From positions 496,001 through 560,000 of the forward strand of contig NZ_JAPRAQ010000004.1 of NCBI RefSeq assembly GCF_029989365.1: a stretch of 64,000 bases of DNA. Reading direction: 5' to 3'. The DNA is from Bradyrhizobium sp. Arg816 (GTDB taxonomy: Bacteria > Pseudomonadota > Alphaproteobacteria > Rhizobiales > Xanthobacteraceae). Positions 11,201 through 18,387 of this stretch are shown one piece after another (within the stretch, counting starts at the first letter, position 1; each line of letters opens with the position of its first letter). Made by a program: the position numbers and the translations under genes. Below the pieces are notes generated by a model. That model had not been told where the DNA came from and did no database searches. It worked only from the letters and a program-made list of their open reading frames with translations.

Positions 11201-12158
11201 CACAGTGGACCTGACTGGTGCCAACGACACGCCGATACTCTCCGATCTCAACATCGGCAAGCTCACGGACACGGCTGCTGCCGACAGCTTCGCGAGCCTT
11301 ACGGGGCATCTGACCGGGGCTGATGCCGACACCGGCGACACGCTGACCTATGCTGTGCTGAATGCAGATAGTCATGGGACCGTGGCCGGTTACTACGGGT
11401 CACTGACGGTCAATGCCAACGGCAGCTATACTTACGTTCCGAACGCCGCTGCGATCAACGCGTTGTCGGACGGACCTCATACCGATACGTTCACTGTCCA
11501 GACCACGGACGCGCATCATGCCACCGGCACGGCGACCCTCACGGTCGACGTGACCGGCGTGAACGACGCACCGGTGATCAACGTCGGCACGATGGATGTC
11601 ACGCAGGTCGAGAGCCAGGTGACGGTCAGCGGCTTGTCCGTCACGGACGCCGATGCCAATGAGACATTCACCGTCGGCGCTGTCGCCGAATCGAACAGCA
11701 ACGCGAGCGCCTCATTGCAATCCGGTGCTTTGTGTGTGTCCTACACCGAGCCGAGCGACGGCCCAGCCACCGACAAGATCGCGGTCACCGTGACCGACAG
11801 CCACAATACGACCGATACGGTCAACTTGATCTTCAACCTGACCGAACAAGGCCAGGTCACTCTCGCCGGAACGACCGGCAAGGACGTGTTGTTCGGGACC
11901 GGCTGCCAGGATCAGTTCGTGTTCGCGGCCAATTCGAACCACGACACGATCGTAAATTTCACGCTTGGCGACGACACCATCAACCTGTCGGCCGTGGTAC
12001 CCAATATTGACGAGGCGTGGGTCAGGCAGCACGCCGCCGCCTCGCCGACAAATTGCGCGGATACCCTGATCACGATCGATACCGCTGACACCATCCTTTT
12101 GAAGGGCGTCAAGGCCGCTAATCTCCACGCGAGCGACTTCATCGTCCATTCCGGATGA
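5229..12158 (+). CDS. Giant type I-secreted adhesin: FecR domain, VCBS/cadherin-like repeats, beta-helix, VCA0849-type C-terminus
   Basis: The product has 2309 residues. The only plausible start is TTG at 5229; the frame is closed by TAG at 5178 and has no ATG before about residue 190. Order of parts: a beta-rich prefix (1-120); a FecR-like domain (about 127-245, with GDVVSTGADSTLGITFIDG); two VCBS/cadherin-type modules ending in TITGTNDKPV (about 545) and TITGTDAPAV (about 680). Then about 1000 residues of short GGTL/NTGTI repeats that read as a right-handed beta-helix; a further module (1737-1877); two tandem VCBS repeats of about 115 residues (1878-2115). The C-terminal secretion domain has GDDTINLS and the ending ANLHASDFIV. 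There are no RTX calcium nonapeptide arrays. It has no signal peptide, as expected for type I export. Likely a cell-surface adhesin or biofilm protein. Confidence 0.9.
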   Translation: MNYAGKFDATIPLDGEGSRSAADVHVDSFAAKHFIAKPVIAKAHGHVPDGTFVVPDANLIFNGEFKRAGLDLVLSHEGHEFVVHDYFKGDKRAAIASPDGAHLTGDVVNALTGHVQVAQAAPGIAAAQVIGHVTKLSGSATAVRNGVSVTLNNGDNVEKGDVVSTGADSTLGITFIDGTVFGLSSNARMVLNEMVYDPNGSSNSSLLSLVAGTITFVAGETAKHGDMKIDTPVATMGIRGTAVLTQINFVVPAGGGDPQPQASFQVLVEPNGTTGSYILFDKVTLLPIATVNQAGQMIQISGGNVSITNGLLSPDVQKLITDVFTLKFTDNNTNTKLTTNFTDTITQTSDGLVIKTPAGYIATALFTNLGQQGPQGPSDHTTPFNRYPGKPLSQSLDLNGNVKTAFALTERADTTGDTTHSDTISGRITFIDQNLGDRPTVSVNLAEAPNYVYKSAGQDVTGTLSALQKQDIAATQIQISVVADGANNNNGSAVWTYTIPDHVFDFLAAGETLTLTYMVRVDNNFSVSPETTVIPITITITGTNDKPVITTSVPVITFEGGTSVPGGPLTSDVPTTGTLNFDDVDLTDKHTVSVALTSATLPDGTVPPGPLAAFQSAMSVAIAAGADSTGDGTGTINWSLADLPVYLADFIPKGEVLTLVYTVTLTDSHGATSQQTITVTITGTDAPAVVWIATDKAGAPPGGFWKDAANWATGTVPTINDDVIVITDQLHGLTPSYPVTIDTAAYAKSLTMNDFGGPPPKVIVQSSLTISGALNMGADSILTTAATGTMSVGGKAEILGTSVLTNAGYLTLAGGGDFASGTKITNSGTIELSGGTLKTLATIHNAGGLLKADAGATLIVDTATVDGGTVSILGTLELDGASLIENGTLNNSGTINVKGTVEFAHETVSNTAAGVIEVLANGWLTIHQGSSVINDGQITVDASGKLIVSNATIDGAGAVIDTVGGDDEGGSVLNAGIRGAGTIANNGEIDLTGDAVLSGGILKNNAVLKASGARNALSDETVTNAGIIEVLANGALAIDQGSTVDNSSGDVIVDGNAALTLDHATISGGAIKGAGTIDVTGASKIDNGTTLRINALTVESGVTLTLDDATVSGTAIANHGTVKVDASKTTTLNGASLAGGTLTIAGTLESTGASAIDNADVGNTGTISVTSGTLTIDPGILHAITNHGLIEAVTGGTLELTTATVANAGGMISVDGASKLYLSDVSINGGSLSNAGNLYSVAGLNTITGGVTNTGTIEVQSGTLNLSGGITGAGTLIIDDNTTLELGGADAQTVTFAGGTNRLELDKTSHGFTGTIAGQASKGGTFTITGAANVTTSSGDALDFTASGGTSGNGGNIVLTPAGTLTGHDNGIVVTQNGVGNISLTTSGVVTGQNGNGIVLHDGANGAGDITATIGGGVSGAVGLDIVSHGNGAVTVTNNGHITGTTSFGINVDQDDAGATGATHITNTGSVVGAGSFAAISIQEHDTGAAFITNSGTIGPADAGSVTSSIYAIVETGGEITINNTGHINGNISVATATFNNNAGGTWTVAGTSVFGDASSIVNHGDIDLNGASIFGAGLSIKNYTTIDSWGTASISGTITNTGNIEVHTGALTLVGSLSGSGSVTVDAGATLKVEDAVSQTVTLHGDGAELQIDTSTFGGSIAELSANDKIDLTMIKWGLGTSAVYVANAADPASGGVLTVTGDDGKSISLTLVGDYRNAHFAGSDEGGHTLITIHADDDAPTFTTTDVAQLTASFSEQPDTTGSSSTIDPSPAATGSIDFKDIDLTDRPTVTKVDQHVTWLDGATDLTASLTPDETAALKSALTYQLTGKNNGTVTWHYSIADNALDFLGQDQTAKVVSTITLADEYGKTTKADVTVTITGKNDAPTLSDGSLGKVTDTAIADHFLDLTGQLAATDVDTGDTVGYALLNSAHHAVATVAGHYGALTVNSNGSYTYVPDAASINALPEGPYSDSFTVQVSDAHGAVTAATYTVDLTGANDTPILSDLNIGKLTDTAAADSFASLTGHLTGADADTGDTLTYAVLNADSHGTVAGYYGSLTVNANGSYTYVPNAAAINALSDGPHTDTFTVQTTDAHHATGTATLTVDVTGVNDAPVINVGTMDVTQVESQVTVSGLSVTDADANETFTVGAVAESNSNASASLQSGALCVSYTEPSDGPATDKIAVTVTDSHNTTDTVNLIFNLTEQGQVTLAGTTGKDVLFGTGCQDQFVFAANSNHDTIVNFTLGDDTINLSAVVPNIDEAWVRQHAAASPTNCADTLITIDTADTILLKGVKAANLHASDFIVHSG

Positions 12159-12234
12159 TCGCTCGGACGACGCTGATCGTCAGCACGTCCGATCGGTGCT
12201 GCCGTTCGCCGCGAAAGCGTGATATCCAAGCCGA

Positions 12235-14466
12235 ATGAAACGTCTCAAGATCCTGCGGCGGTGGTTTGCGCGGAAGCTCGGCTTCGCGCGGCTGATGTGC
12301 CTTGCGCTGCTGGTCTTGTTTGCCGGCGCGCGGGTCTGGGACCCGCCGCCGATCCAGGAATTGCGGCTGCGCACCTTCGACATGTTTCAGTTGATCGATC
12401 CGCGCCACAAGGCGGCGCGGCCGGTCACCATCGTCGACATCGACGACAAGAGCCTCGCCAAGCTCGGCCAGTGGCCGTGGCCGCGCACGCGGATCGCGGA
12501 CCTGATCCAGAACCTCACCAATAACGGCGCGGTGACGATCGGCTTCGACATGGTGTTCTCCGAAGCCGACCGGCTCAACCCCGATCTGGTCGCGAGCCAG
12601 ATGCGCGATCTGGACGATGCCACCCGCGCCAGGTTGCGCGAGTTGCCGACCAACGACCAGATCCTCGCCGAGGCGATCAAGCGCTCGCGCGTGGTGCTGG
12701 GCGAGACCGGACAGCAGCCGATCTCGTCCGAGATCGACAAGTCGCTGCCCTTCACCGGCATCGCGACGGTCGGCGAAGAGGGCGCCGAACGCTTCCTGTT
12801 TGAATTTCCGGGCCTGCTGCGCAACGTGCCCGTCATCGAGAAGGTCGCGGCCGGCCGGGGCCTGTTCTCGATCAAGACCGAGCGCGACGGCCTGATCCGC
12901 CGCGTGCCGCTGATCATGCGCGCCCAGGGCAACATCATGCCCTCGCTCAGCCTCGAGATTTTGCGCGTCGTCACGGGAACGCCGACGCTGCTGGTCCGGA
13001 CCGACAAGACCGGCATCAGGGCCGTGCGCCTCAAGGGCGTCGAGATCCCGACCGACAGAAATGGCCAGCTCTGGGTGCACTATGCCCGCCAGGATCCCTC
13101 GATCTACATCTCGGCGGCCGACGTGCTCGACAACACCGTGCCGCCGAACAAGATCGCCGGCAAGCTGGTGCTGGTCGGCACTTCCGCGGTCGGGTTGAAC
13201 GATATCAAGACCACGCCGGTGTCATCGACCATGCCGGGTGTCGAGATCCATGCCCAGGTGCTGGAGAGCGTGCTCAGTGGCGCGGTGATCTCGCAGCCGA
13301 ACTATGCGCTCGGCGTCGAGCTGATCGCCGCACTCGTGATCGGCCTGCTCGTCATCATCTTCACGCCGAATCTCGGCCCTGTCCGCCTGGTGCTCGCGGG
13401 CGCCCTGTTCGCCGCCATCCTGGTCGGTGTGTCCTGGTTCTACTACGCGCAGTCCCGCTACCTCATCGACTTCACCTATCCCTTGCTCTCGACCACCGCG
13501 ATCTATCTGACACTGATCTTCGCCAGCTTCGTGCGCGAGCAGCGTCAGCGCGTGCAGATCCGCGGCATGTTCGCGCAATACATGTCGCCCGTCCTGGTCG
13601 AGCAGCTCGCGCAGTCGCCCGAAAAGCTCGTGCTCGGCGGCGAGGAGCGCGAGATGACGATCATGTTCTCCGACGTGCGCGGCTTCACCACGATCTCGGA
13701 GAGCTACAAGCAAGATCCGCAAGGCCTGATCGCGCTGATGAACCGCTTCCTGACGCCGCTGACCGACGTCATCATCGACCAGAAGGGCTACATCGACAAG
13801 TACATGGGCGACGCCATCATGGCGTTCTGGAACGCGCCGCTCGACGATGCCGATCACGAGGTCAACGCCTGCGAGGCCGCGATCCAGATGCTGGAGCAGA
13901 TCGACGCCGTCAACAAGGAGCGCGAGCAGGAGGCCGCCGACGGCGGTCACGTCTACATCCCGCTCAATGTCGGCATCGGCCTCAACACCGGCATCGGCGT
14001 CGTCGGCAACATGGGCTCCGACCTGAAGAAGAACTATTCGGTGCTCGGCGACAGCGTGAACCTCGCCTCGCGCCTGGAGGGACAGTCGAAGGAATACGGC
14101 TTTCCCATCATCGTCGGCTCCAGGACCGCGCTCGCCGCCAAGGACAAGTTCGCGATCCTCGAGCTCGACTTCATCATGGTCAAGGGCAAGACCGAGCCCG
14201 AGGTGATCTACGCCATCGCCGGCCGCGAGGATGTGCTGCATTCGGGCGCCTTCCAGCGCCTGCGCAACGTCACCATCGAGATGCTCGGCTGCTACCGCGG
14301 CCGCGACTGGCAGGGCGCGCTGGATGCGATCGAGCGCGGCCGCCACAGCGAGGATGCCGACACGCTGGAAAAGCTGTTCAAGCTCTACGAGGCGCGGATC
14401 AAGGAATTCCAGATCAATCCGCCGGCGGAGGGATGGACCGGGGCGTATGCGCTGCTGACGAAGTAG
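12235..14466 (+). CDS. CHASE2-domain adenylate/guanylate cyclase
   Basis: This is a 743-residue membrane receptor cyclase. A first membrane segment near residues 20-38 leads into a periplasmic CHASE2 sensor (about 40-345). Three membrane helices follow (ELIAALVIGLLVIIF, LVLAGALFAAILVGVSW, TTAIYLTLIFASFV). A cytoplasmic class III cyclase domain comes last (about 470-650). Both metal-binding aspartates are present (MFSDVRGF, Asp480; KYMGDAIMAF, Asp526), as is the VLGDSVNLASRLE motif. The Lys before MGD and the Asp in VLGD favour ATP, so cAMP is the likely product. It starts 76 bp after the adhesin stop on the same strand and may be co-transcribed. The signal sensed is unknown. Confidence 0.92.
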   Translation: MKRLKILRRWFARKLGFARLMCLALLVLFAGARVWDPPPIQELRLRTFDMFQLIDPRHKAARPVTIVDIDDKSLAKLGQWPWPRTRIADLIQNLTNNGAVTIGFDMVFSEADRLNPDLVASQMRDLDDATRARLRELPTNDQILAEAIKRSRVVLGETGQQPISSEIDKSLPFTGIATVGEEGAERFLFEFPGLLRNVPVIEKVAAGRGLFSIKTERDGLIRRVPLIMRAQGNIMPSLSLEILRVVTGTPTLLVRTDKTGIRAVRLKGVEIPTDRNGQLWVHYARQDPSIYISAADVLDNTVPPNKIAGKLVLVGTSAVGLNDIKTTPVSSTMPGVEIHAQVLESVLSGAVISQPNYALGVELIAALVIGLLVIIFTPNLGPVRLVLAGALFAAILVGVSWFYYAQSRYLIDFTYPLLSTTAIYLTLIFASFVREQRQRVQIRGMFAQYMSPVLVEQLAQSPEKLVLGGEEREMTIMFSDVRGFTTISESYKQDPQGLIALMNRFLTPLTDVIIDQKGYIDKYMGDAIMAFWNAPLDDADHEVNACEAAIQMLEQIDAVNKEREQEAADGGHVYIPLNVGIGLNTGIGVVGNMGSDLKKNYSVLGDSVNLASRLEGQSKEYGFPIIVGSRTALAAKDKFAILELDFIMVKGKTEPEVIYAIAGREDVLHSGAFQRLRNVTIEMLGCYRGRDWQGALDAIERGRHSEDADTLEKLFKLYEARIKEFQINPPAEGWTGAYALLTK

Positions 14467-14504
14467 GGCTGGGAGTGAGTGGGATCCCGCCGTCGCCCGC
14501 ACTC

Positions 14505-14584
14505 CGTCATTGCGAGCGGAGCGAAGCAATCCAGACTGCCGCTGCGGAAAGATTCTGGATTGCTTCGCTCCGCTCGCAATGACG
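14505..14584. repeat. Palindromic intergenic repeat, family C, copy 1
   Basis: An inverted repeat with arms of about 30 bases begins CGTCATTGCGAGCGGAGCG and closes with its complement. The same family recurs at 38826, 55005 and 56876. It sits between convergent genes. Confidence 0.9.
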
Positions 14585-14682
14585 AGTTTGTTGAGGCGAT
14601 TGCGCGCAATAACTCGGGGCGGTCGTCCCGGCGATGGCCGTGACGACCGCGTTCATTGAGGCGGGTGCTTAGGCGCCGCGCC

Positions 14683-16278
14683 TTACTCCGTCCCGATCGT
14701 CGTCAGATCCTGGAACCAGTGCTGCGCCTGCACGAACTGCTTGATCTTCGGCGACAGCGCGTGCGGGTTGGTGTCGTGGACGACCCAGACCAGCACGGCA
14801 TCGTCGACGATCAGCGCGTGCGCCTGCGCGATCAGATCGTCCTGCTTGGCGGTGTCGAACGTCTGCTTGGCCTCGTTGATCAGCGCGTCCACCTTCGGGT
14901 TCTTGTAGCCGCCCCAGTTCACGCCGACCGGCGCGATCTGGTCGGAGGCGAAGAAGCGGACGATGGCGTAGAGCGGGTCCGAGGTGACATAGGCGATGTT
15001 GTTGGCGGTGATGCCGGCGTTCATCTCGTCGGCCGCGCCCTTGCGCCAATGCGTATATAATGTCTCGAGCTCGACCACCTTGAAGTCGATGTCGATGCCG
15101 ATCTCCTTGAAACTCTGCTGCAGGAATTCGTTCATCGGCAGCGACAGCATCTGGCCGGTGCCGCCCTGGGCGATGATGAAGGTGGCCTTGAGCGGCTTTG
15201 CCTTGGAGTAGCCGGCCTCTTCGACCAGTTTCCTGGCCGCAGCCAGATCGTATTTCAGCTCGAAGCTCGGTTTGCCGAACCACGGGCTCGACGGGTCGAC
15301 CTGGCCCTTGGCGGGCTTTGCCAGACCGTTCATCAGGCCGACGACTTCGTCACGATTGATCGCGAGGTTCAGCGCCTTGCGCAGGCGGATGTCGGTCCAG
15401 GGCGAGCCCGGCAGCACGCTGAGATGATAATTCCAGAGATGCGGCGTGACGTTGTCGACGATCTTCATGCCGGCCGCCTTCAGCTGCGGCACGGCATCCG
15501 GCGCCGGCGTCTCGATCAGGTCCACTTGGCCTGCGAGCAGTGCATTGGTGCGCGTCAGCGCTTCCGGCATCGGCACCAGCACGATCTTGTCGGCCTTCGG
15601 AATGCGCTTCTTGTTCCAGTAGTCCGGATTTTTCGTGAGCTCGGCGAGCTCGCGCGGCACGAGCTTGGTCAATTTGAACGGACCGGTGCCGGAGGGCTGG
15701 CTCGCGAACTTGTCCCAATCCTTGCCGAGCTTCTCGTATTGCGCCGGGCTCGAGACCAGGAACCACAGCATCTGATAGGGAAAGAAGGAATCGACCGTCT
15801 TGGTCGTGATCTCCACCGTGAAATCGTCGATCTTGGCGTAGCTCGCGACCGAAGGCAGGCGGGTCTTCACCTGCGCGCTCTGCCGCTTGTCGAATTGCGG
15901 CGCCTTGTCGTTGAGCACCTTGTCCAGATTCCAGATCACCGCGTCGGCATTGAACTCGCTGCCGTCGTGAAACGTCACGCCTTTGCGCAAAGCAAACCGC
16001 CATTTGGTCTTGTCGGCATCGTCGACCTTCCACTCGGTGGCGAGGCCCGGCACCAGCTTGCCGGGGCGGTCGGCGACGTCCATCTCCCAGGCGACCAGCG
16101 GATCGTAGATCGTGTACGCCGTGAACTGATAGGCGCCGGCGCCGCGATCGGGCTGGCCCGTCGTCAGCGGGATGTCCGCCATCGAGATGCCGTAGCGCAC
16201 CACCGTTTCGGCGCGCGCCGGGATCGCGGATAACGCCAGCGCAAGCACGGCGAGACAGGTCGATAGTCGGATACGCAT
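14683..16278 (-). CDS. Peptide-type ABC transporter substrate-binding protein (DppA/OppA family), orphan receptor
   Basis: This is a 531-residue receptor of solute-binding family 5. I chose the ATG at 16278 over a longer frame because it opens a proper signal peptide (RLSTCLAVLALALSAIPARA) after a GGGAG ribosome site. Family motifs are ATEWKVDDADKTKW, GVTFHDGSEFNADAVIWN and IRLRKALNLAINRD. It is paralogous to the receptor encoded divergently from 16479 and shares openings such as DIPLTTGQPD versus DIPRTLGQPD. It has no permease genes of its own, so it probably feeds the transporter encoded on the other arm. A -24/-12 promoter match lies just upstream. Confidence 0.9.
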   Translation of the reverse strand: MRIRLSTCLAVLALALSAIPARAETVVRYGISMADIPLTTGQPDRGAGAYQFTAYTIYDPLVAWEMDVADRPGKLVPGLATEWKVDDADKTKWRFALRKGVTFHDGSEFNADAVIWNLDKVLNDKAPQFDKRQSAQVKTRLPSVASYAKIDDFTVEITTKTVDSFFPYQMLWFLVSSPAQYEKLGKDWDKFASQPSGTGPFKLTKLVPRELAELTKNPDYWNKKRIPKADKIVLVPMPEALTRTNALLAGQVDLIETPAPDAVPQLKAAGMKIVDNVTPHLWNYHLSVLPGSPWTDIRLRKALNLAINRDEVVGLMNGLAKPAKGQVDPSSPWFGKPSFELKYDLAAARKLVEEAGYSKAKPLKATFIIAQGGTGQMLSLPMNEFLQQSFKEIGIDIDFKVVELETLYTHWRKGAADEMNAGITANNIAYVTSDPLYAIVRFFASDQIAPVGVNWGGYKNPKVDALINEAKQTFDTAKQDDLIAQAHALIVDDAVLVWVVHDTNPHALSPKIKQFVQAQHWFQDLTTIGTE

Positions 16279-16312
16279 GGCCCAAGGCTCCCAGGAGATT
16301 TCAGGGCCAAAC

Positions 16313-16330
16313 CTGCAATCTTGATGCCAG
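16313..16330 (-). promoter_or_regulatory. Candidate sigma-54 (-24/-12) promoter for the orphan receptor
   Basis: Reading the minus strand, CTGGCATCAAGATTGCAG places GG and GC exactly 10 bases apart, matching the RpoN consensus TGGCAC-N5-TTGCW at all but one core position. The predicted transcript start near 16303 leaves a leader of about 25 bases before the ATG at 16278. Confidence 0.6.
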
Positions 16331-16333
16331 AAT

Positions 16334-16349
16334 AGGCAGAACGGTGCCT
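16334..16349. promoter_or_regulatory. Inverted repeat between the two receptor promoters
   Basis: AGGCA-N6-TGCCT is a perfect short dyad placed between the two -24/-12 elements, a possible activator or repressor site. It does not match the classical NtrC site in spacing. Confidence 0.25.
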
Positions 16350-16412
16350 TTGCCGACACGTGATCACACAGACTTGTCGTCGCAGGGGCAATTTGCAGAA
16401 AAAGTTTCCCCA

Positions 16413-16430
16413 TTGGCATAGCCATTGCAT
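16413..16430 (+). promoter_or_regulatory. Candidate sigma-54 (-24/-12) promoter for the transporter-amidase operon
   Basis: TTGGCATAGCCATTGCAT has GG at 16415-16416 and GC at 16427-16428 with the required 10-base interval. A start near 16440 would give a leader of about 39 bases before the ATG at 16479. The mirror promoter at 16313-16330 shares the TGGCAT and TTGCA halves. Confidence 0.65.
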
Positions 16431-16478
16431 ACGTTTGCATCAAAATTAGTCATTGAAAGCCGGAAGAGGACTGAGACG

Positions 16479-18134
16479 ATGCTTATGAAGACAACCACCC
16501 GCGCGGCGCTGATTGCTGCGCTGGCTCTGACGAGTGCGGCCGTGTGGCCGCACGTGGCCAGTGCCGACACCGTGCTGCGCATCGGCATGACCGCTGCCGA
16601 TATTCCGCGCACATTGGGCCAGCCCGATCAGGGTTTTGAAGGCAACCGCTTCACCGGCCTCACCATGTACGACGCGCTCACGGGCTGGGACCTGTCCTCG
16701 GCCGACAAGGCGAGCGTGGTGATTCCGGGCCTTGCGACCGAGTGGAAGGTCGACGATGCCGACAAGACCAAGTGGGTCTTCAAGCTGCGCCCCGGCGTCA
16801 CCTTCCATGACGGCTCGCCGTTCAATGCCGATGCCGTGGTGTGGAACGTCGAGAAGGTGCTGAAGCAGGACGCGCCGCAGTTCGACGCCAGCCAGGTCGG
16901 CGTCACCGCGTCGCGCATGCCGACGCTGGCCTCCGCCAAGAAGATCGACGACATGACGGTCGAGCTCACCACCAAGGAGCCCGACAGCTTCCTGCCGATC
17001 AACCTCACCAATTTGTTCATGGCGAGCCCGGCGAAGTGGCAGCATTTCTACGACAAGGCGGAAGGCGCCGACGCCAAGGCGAAGTCGCAGGCTGCATGGA
17101 CCGCGTTCGCCAAGGACGCCGCGGGCACCGGCCCGTGGAAGATGGCGAGCTTCACCCCGCGCGAGCGGCTCGAGCTGGTGAAGAACGCAAGCTACTGGAA
17201 CAAGGATCGCGTGCCCAAGGTCGACAAGATGGTGCTGTTGCCGATGCCGGAGGCGAACGCGCGCACCGCGGCGCTGCTCTCGGGGCAGGTCGATTGGGTC
17301 GAGGCGCCGGCGCCGGACGCGCTGCCCGAGCTCAAGCAGCGCGGCTTCAAGCTCTATGCCAATGAGCAGCCGCATGTCTGGCCGTGGCAGTTCTCGCGCG
17401 TCGAGGGCTCGCCCTGGAACGACATTCGCGTCCGCAAGGCCGCTAACCTCTGCGTCGATCGCGAAGGTCTCAAGGACGGCCTGCTCGCGGGCCTGATGGT
17501 GCCGGCGACCGGCACATTCGAGCCCGGCCATCCCTGGCGGGGCAAGCCGACCTTCGAGATCAAGTACGACAAGGCGGCTGCGCAAAAGCTGATGCAGGAG
17601 GCCGGCTTCGGTCCGTCAAAGAAGCTGACGGTGAAGATCCAGACGTCTGCGTCGGGCTCGGGCCAGATGCAGCCGCTGCCGATGAACGAATATCTCCAGC
17701 AGGCGCTCGCCGAGTGCTACTTTGATGTGAAGCTCGACGTCATCGAGTGGAACACGCTGTTCACCAACTGGCGCCGCGGCGCCAAGGATCCCAGCGCCAA
17801 CGGCTCGAACGCGACCAACGTCACCTATGCGGCGATGGACCCGTTCTTCGCGCTGGTGCGCTTCCTGCAGTCGGGCATGGCGCCGCCGGTCTCGAACAAT
17901 TGGGGCTTCATCAACGAGCCCAAGTTCGACGATCTCGTGAAGAAGGCACGCCAGACCTTCGACCCCGCCGCGCGTGACGCAGCCCTCGCCGAACTGCACG
18001 CGGCCTCCGTCGACGATGCAGCCTTCCTCTACGTCGCCCACGACGTCGGCCCCCGCGCCATCAGCCCGAAGGTAACGGGCGTCGTGCAGCCGAAGAGCTG
18101 GTTCATCGACTTCTCGCTGGTGTCGATGCAGTAG
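16479..18134 (+). CDS. Peptide-type ABC transporter substrate-binding protein (DppA/OppA family)
   Basis: This is a 551-residue periplasmic receptor, the first gene of a transporter-amidase operon. The ATG at 16479 follows GGAAGAGGA with ideal spacing and opens a signal peptide (AALIAALALTSAAVWPHVASA). Family 5 motifs include GVTFHDGSPFNADAVVWN and IRVRKAANLCVDREG. The partners are two permeases and two ATPases downstream, plus an amidase, so the ligand is probably a peptide, amide or related nitrogen compound. A palindromic repeat of about 210 bases separates this gene from the first permease, which may keep the receptor mRNA more abundant than the membrane part. Confidence 0.92.
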   Translation: MLMKTTTRAALIAALALTSAAVWPHVASADTVLRIGMTAADIPRTLGQPDQGFEGNRFTGLTMYDALTGWDLSSADKASVVIPGLATEWKVDDADKTKWVFKLRPGVTFHDGSPFNADAVVWNVEKVLKQDAPQFDASQVGVTASRMPTLASAKKIDDMTVELTTKEPDSFLPINLTNLFMASPAKWQHFYDKAEGADAKAKSQAAWTAFAKDAAGTGPWKMASFTPRERLELVKNASYWNKDRVPKVDKMVLLPMPEANARTAALLSGQVDWVEAPAPDALPELKQRGFKLYANEQPHVWPWQFSRVEGSPWNDIRVRKAANLCVDREGLKDGLLAGLMVPATGTFEPGHPWRGKPTFEIKYDKAAAQKLMQEAGFGPSKKLTVKIQTSASGSGQMQPLPMNEYLQQALAECYFDVKLDVIEWNTLFTNWRRGAKDPSANGSNATNVTYAAMDPFFALVRFLQSGMAPPVSNNWGFINEPKFDDLVKKARQTFDPAARDAALAELHAASVDDAAFLYVAHDVGPRAISPKVTGVVQPKSWFIDFSLVSMQ

Positions 18135-18161
18135 TGAGCTGCTAGCAGCGTACTCGCTGCA

Positions 18162-18373
18162 CCCTCTCCCCTTGTGGGAGAGGGTGGCTTCGCTTTAGCG
18201 AAGCCGGGTGAGGGGTCTCTCTCCGCGAGTGACCCTCTCTCTTATTCGATAATGCTTTATCCGCGGATAGATACCCCTCATCCGGCGCCGTAGCCGAAGC
18301 TTCGCTTCGGCGTCGTACTTAGAAACGGCCGCCGAAGGCGGCCTATGCCACCTTCTCCCACAAGGGGAGAAGG
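18162..18373. repeat. Palindromic intergenic repeat, family D, copy 1 (inside the operon)
   Basis: The ends are the complementary blocks ACCCTCTCCCCTTGTGGGAG and CTCCCACAAGGGGAGAAGG (near-perfect). Internal hairpins include TTCGCTTTAGCGAA and the GAAGC/GCTTC blocks near 18295. A second copy is at 46062-46213. It lies between receptor and permease genes and ends only about 15 bases before the permease start. Confidence 0.9.
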
Positions 18374-18387
18374 AAGAAAGAAGACCA

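Noticed and set aside
16330..16352. NtrC-binding site between the divergent receptors
   Set aside because: GGTGC is present, but a GCACC half at the proper distance is missing; only a different short dyad is there.
18162..18373. The long palindromes as CRISPR or small regulatory RNA genes
   Set aside because: They are inverted rather than direct spaced repeats, and members recur in unrelated gaps, which fits dispersed intergenic elements better.
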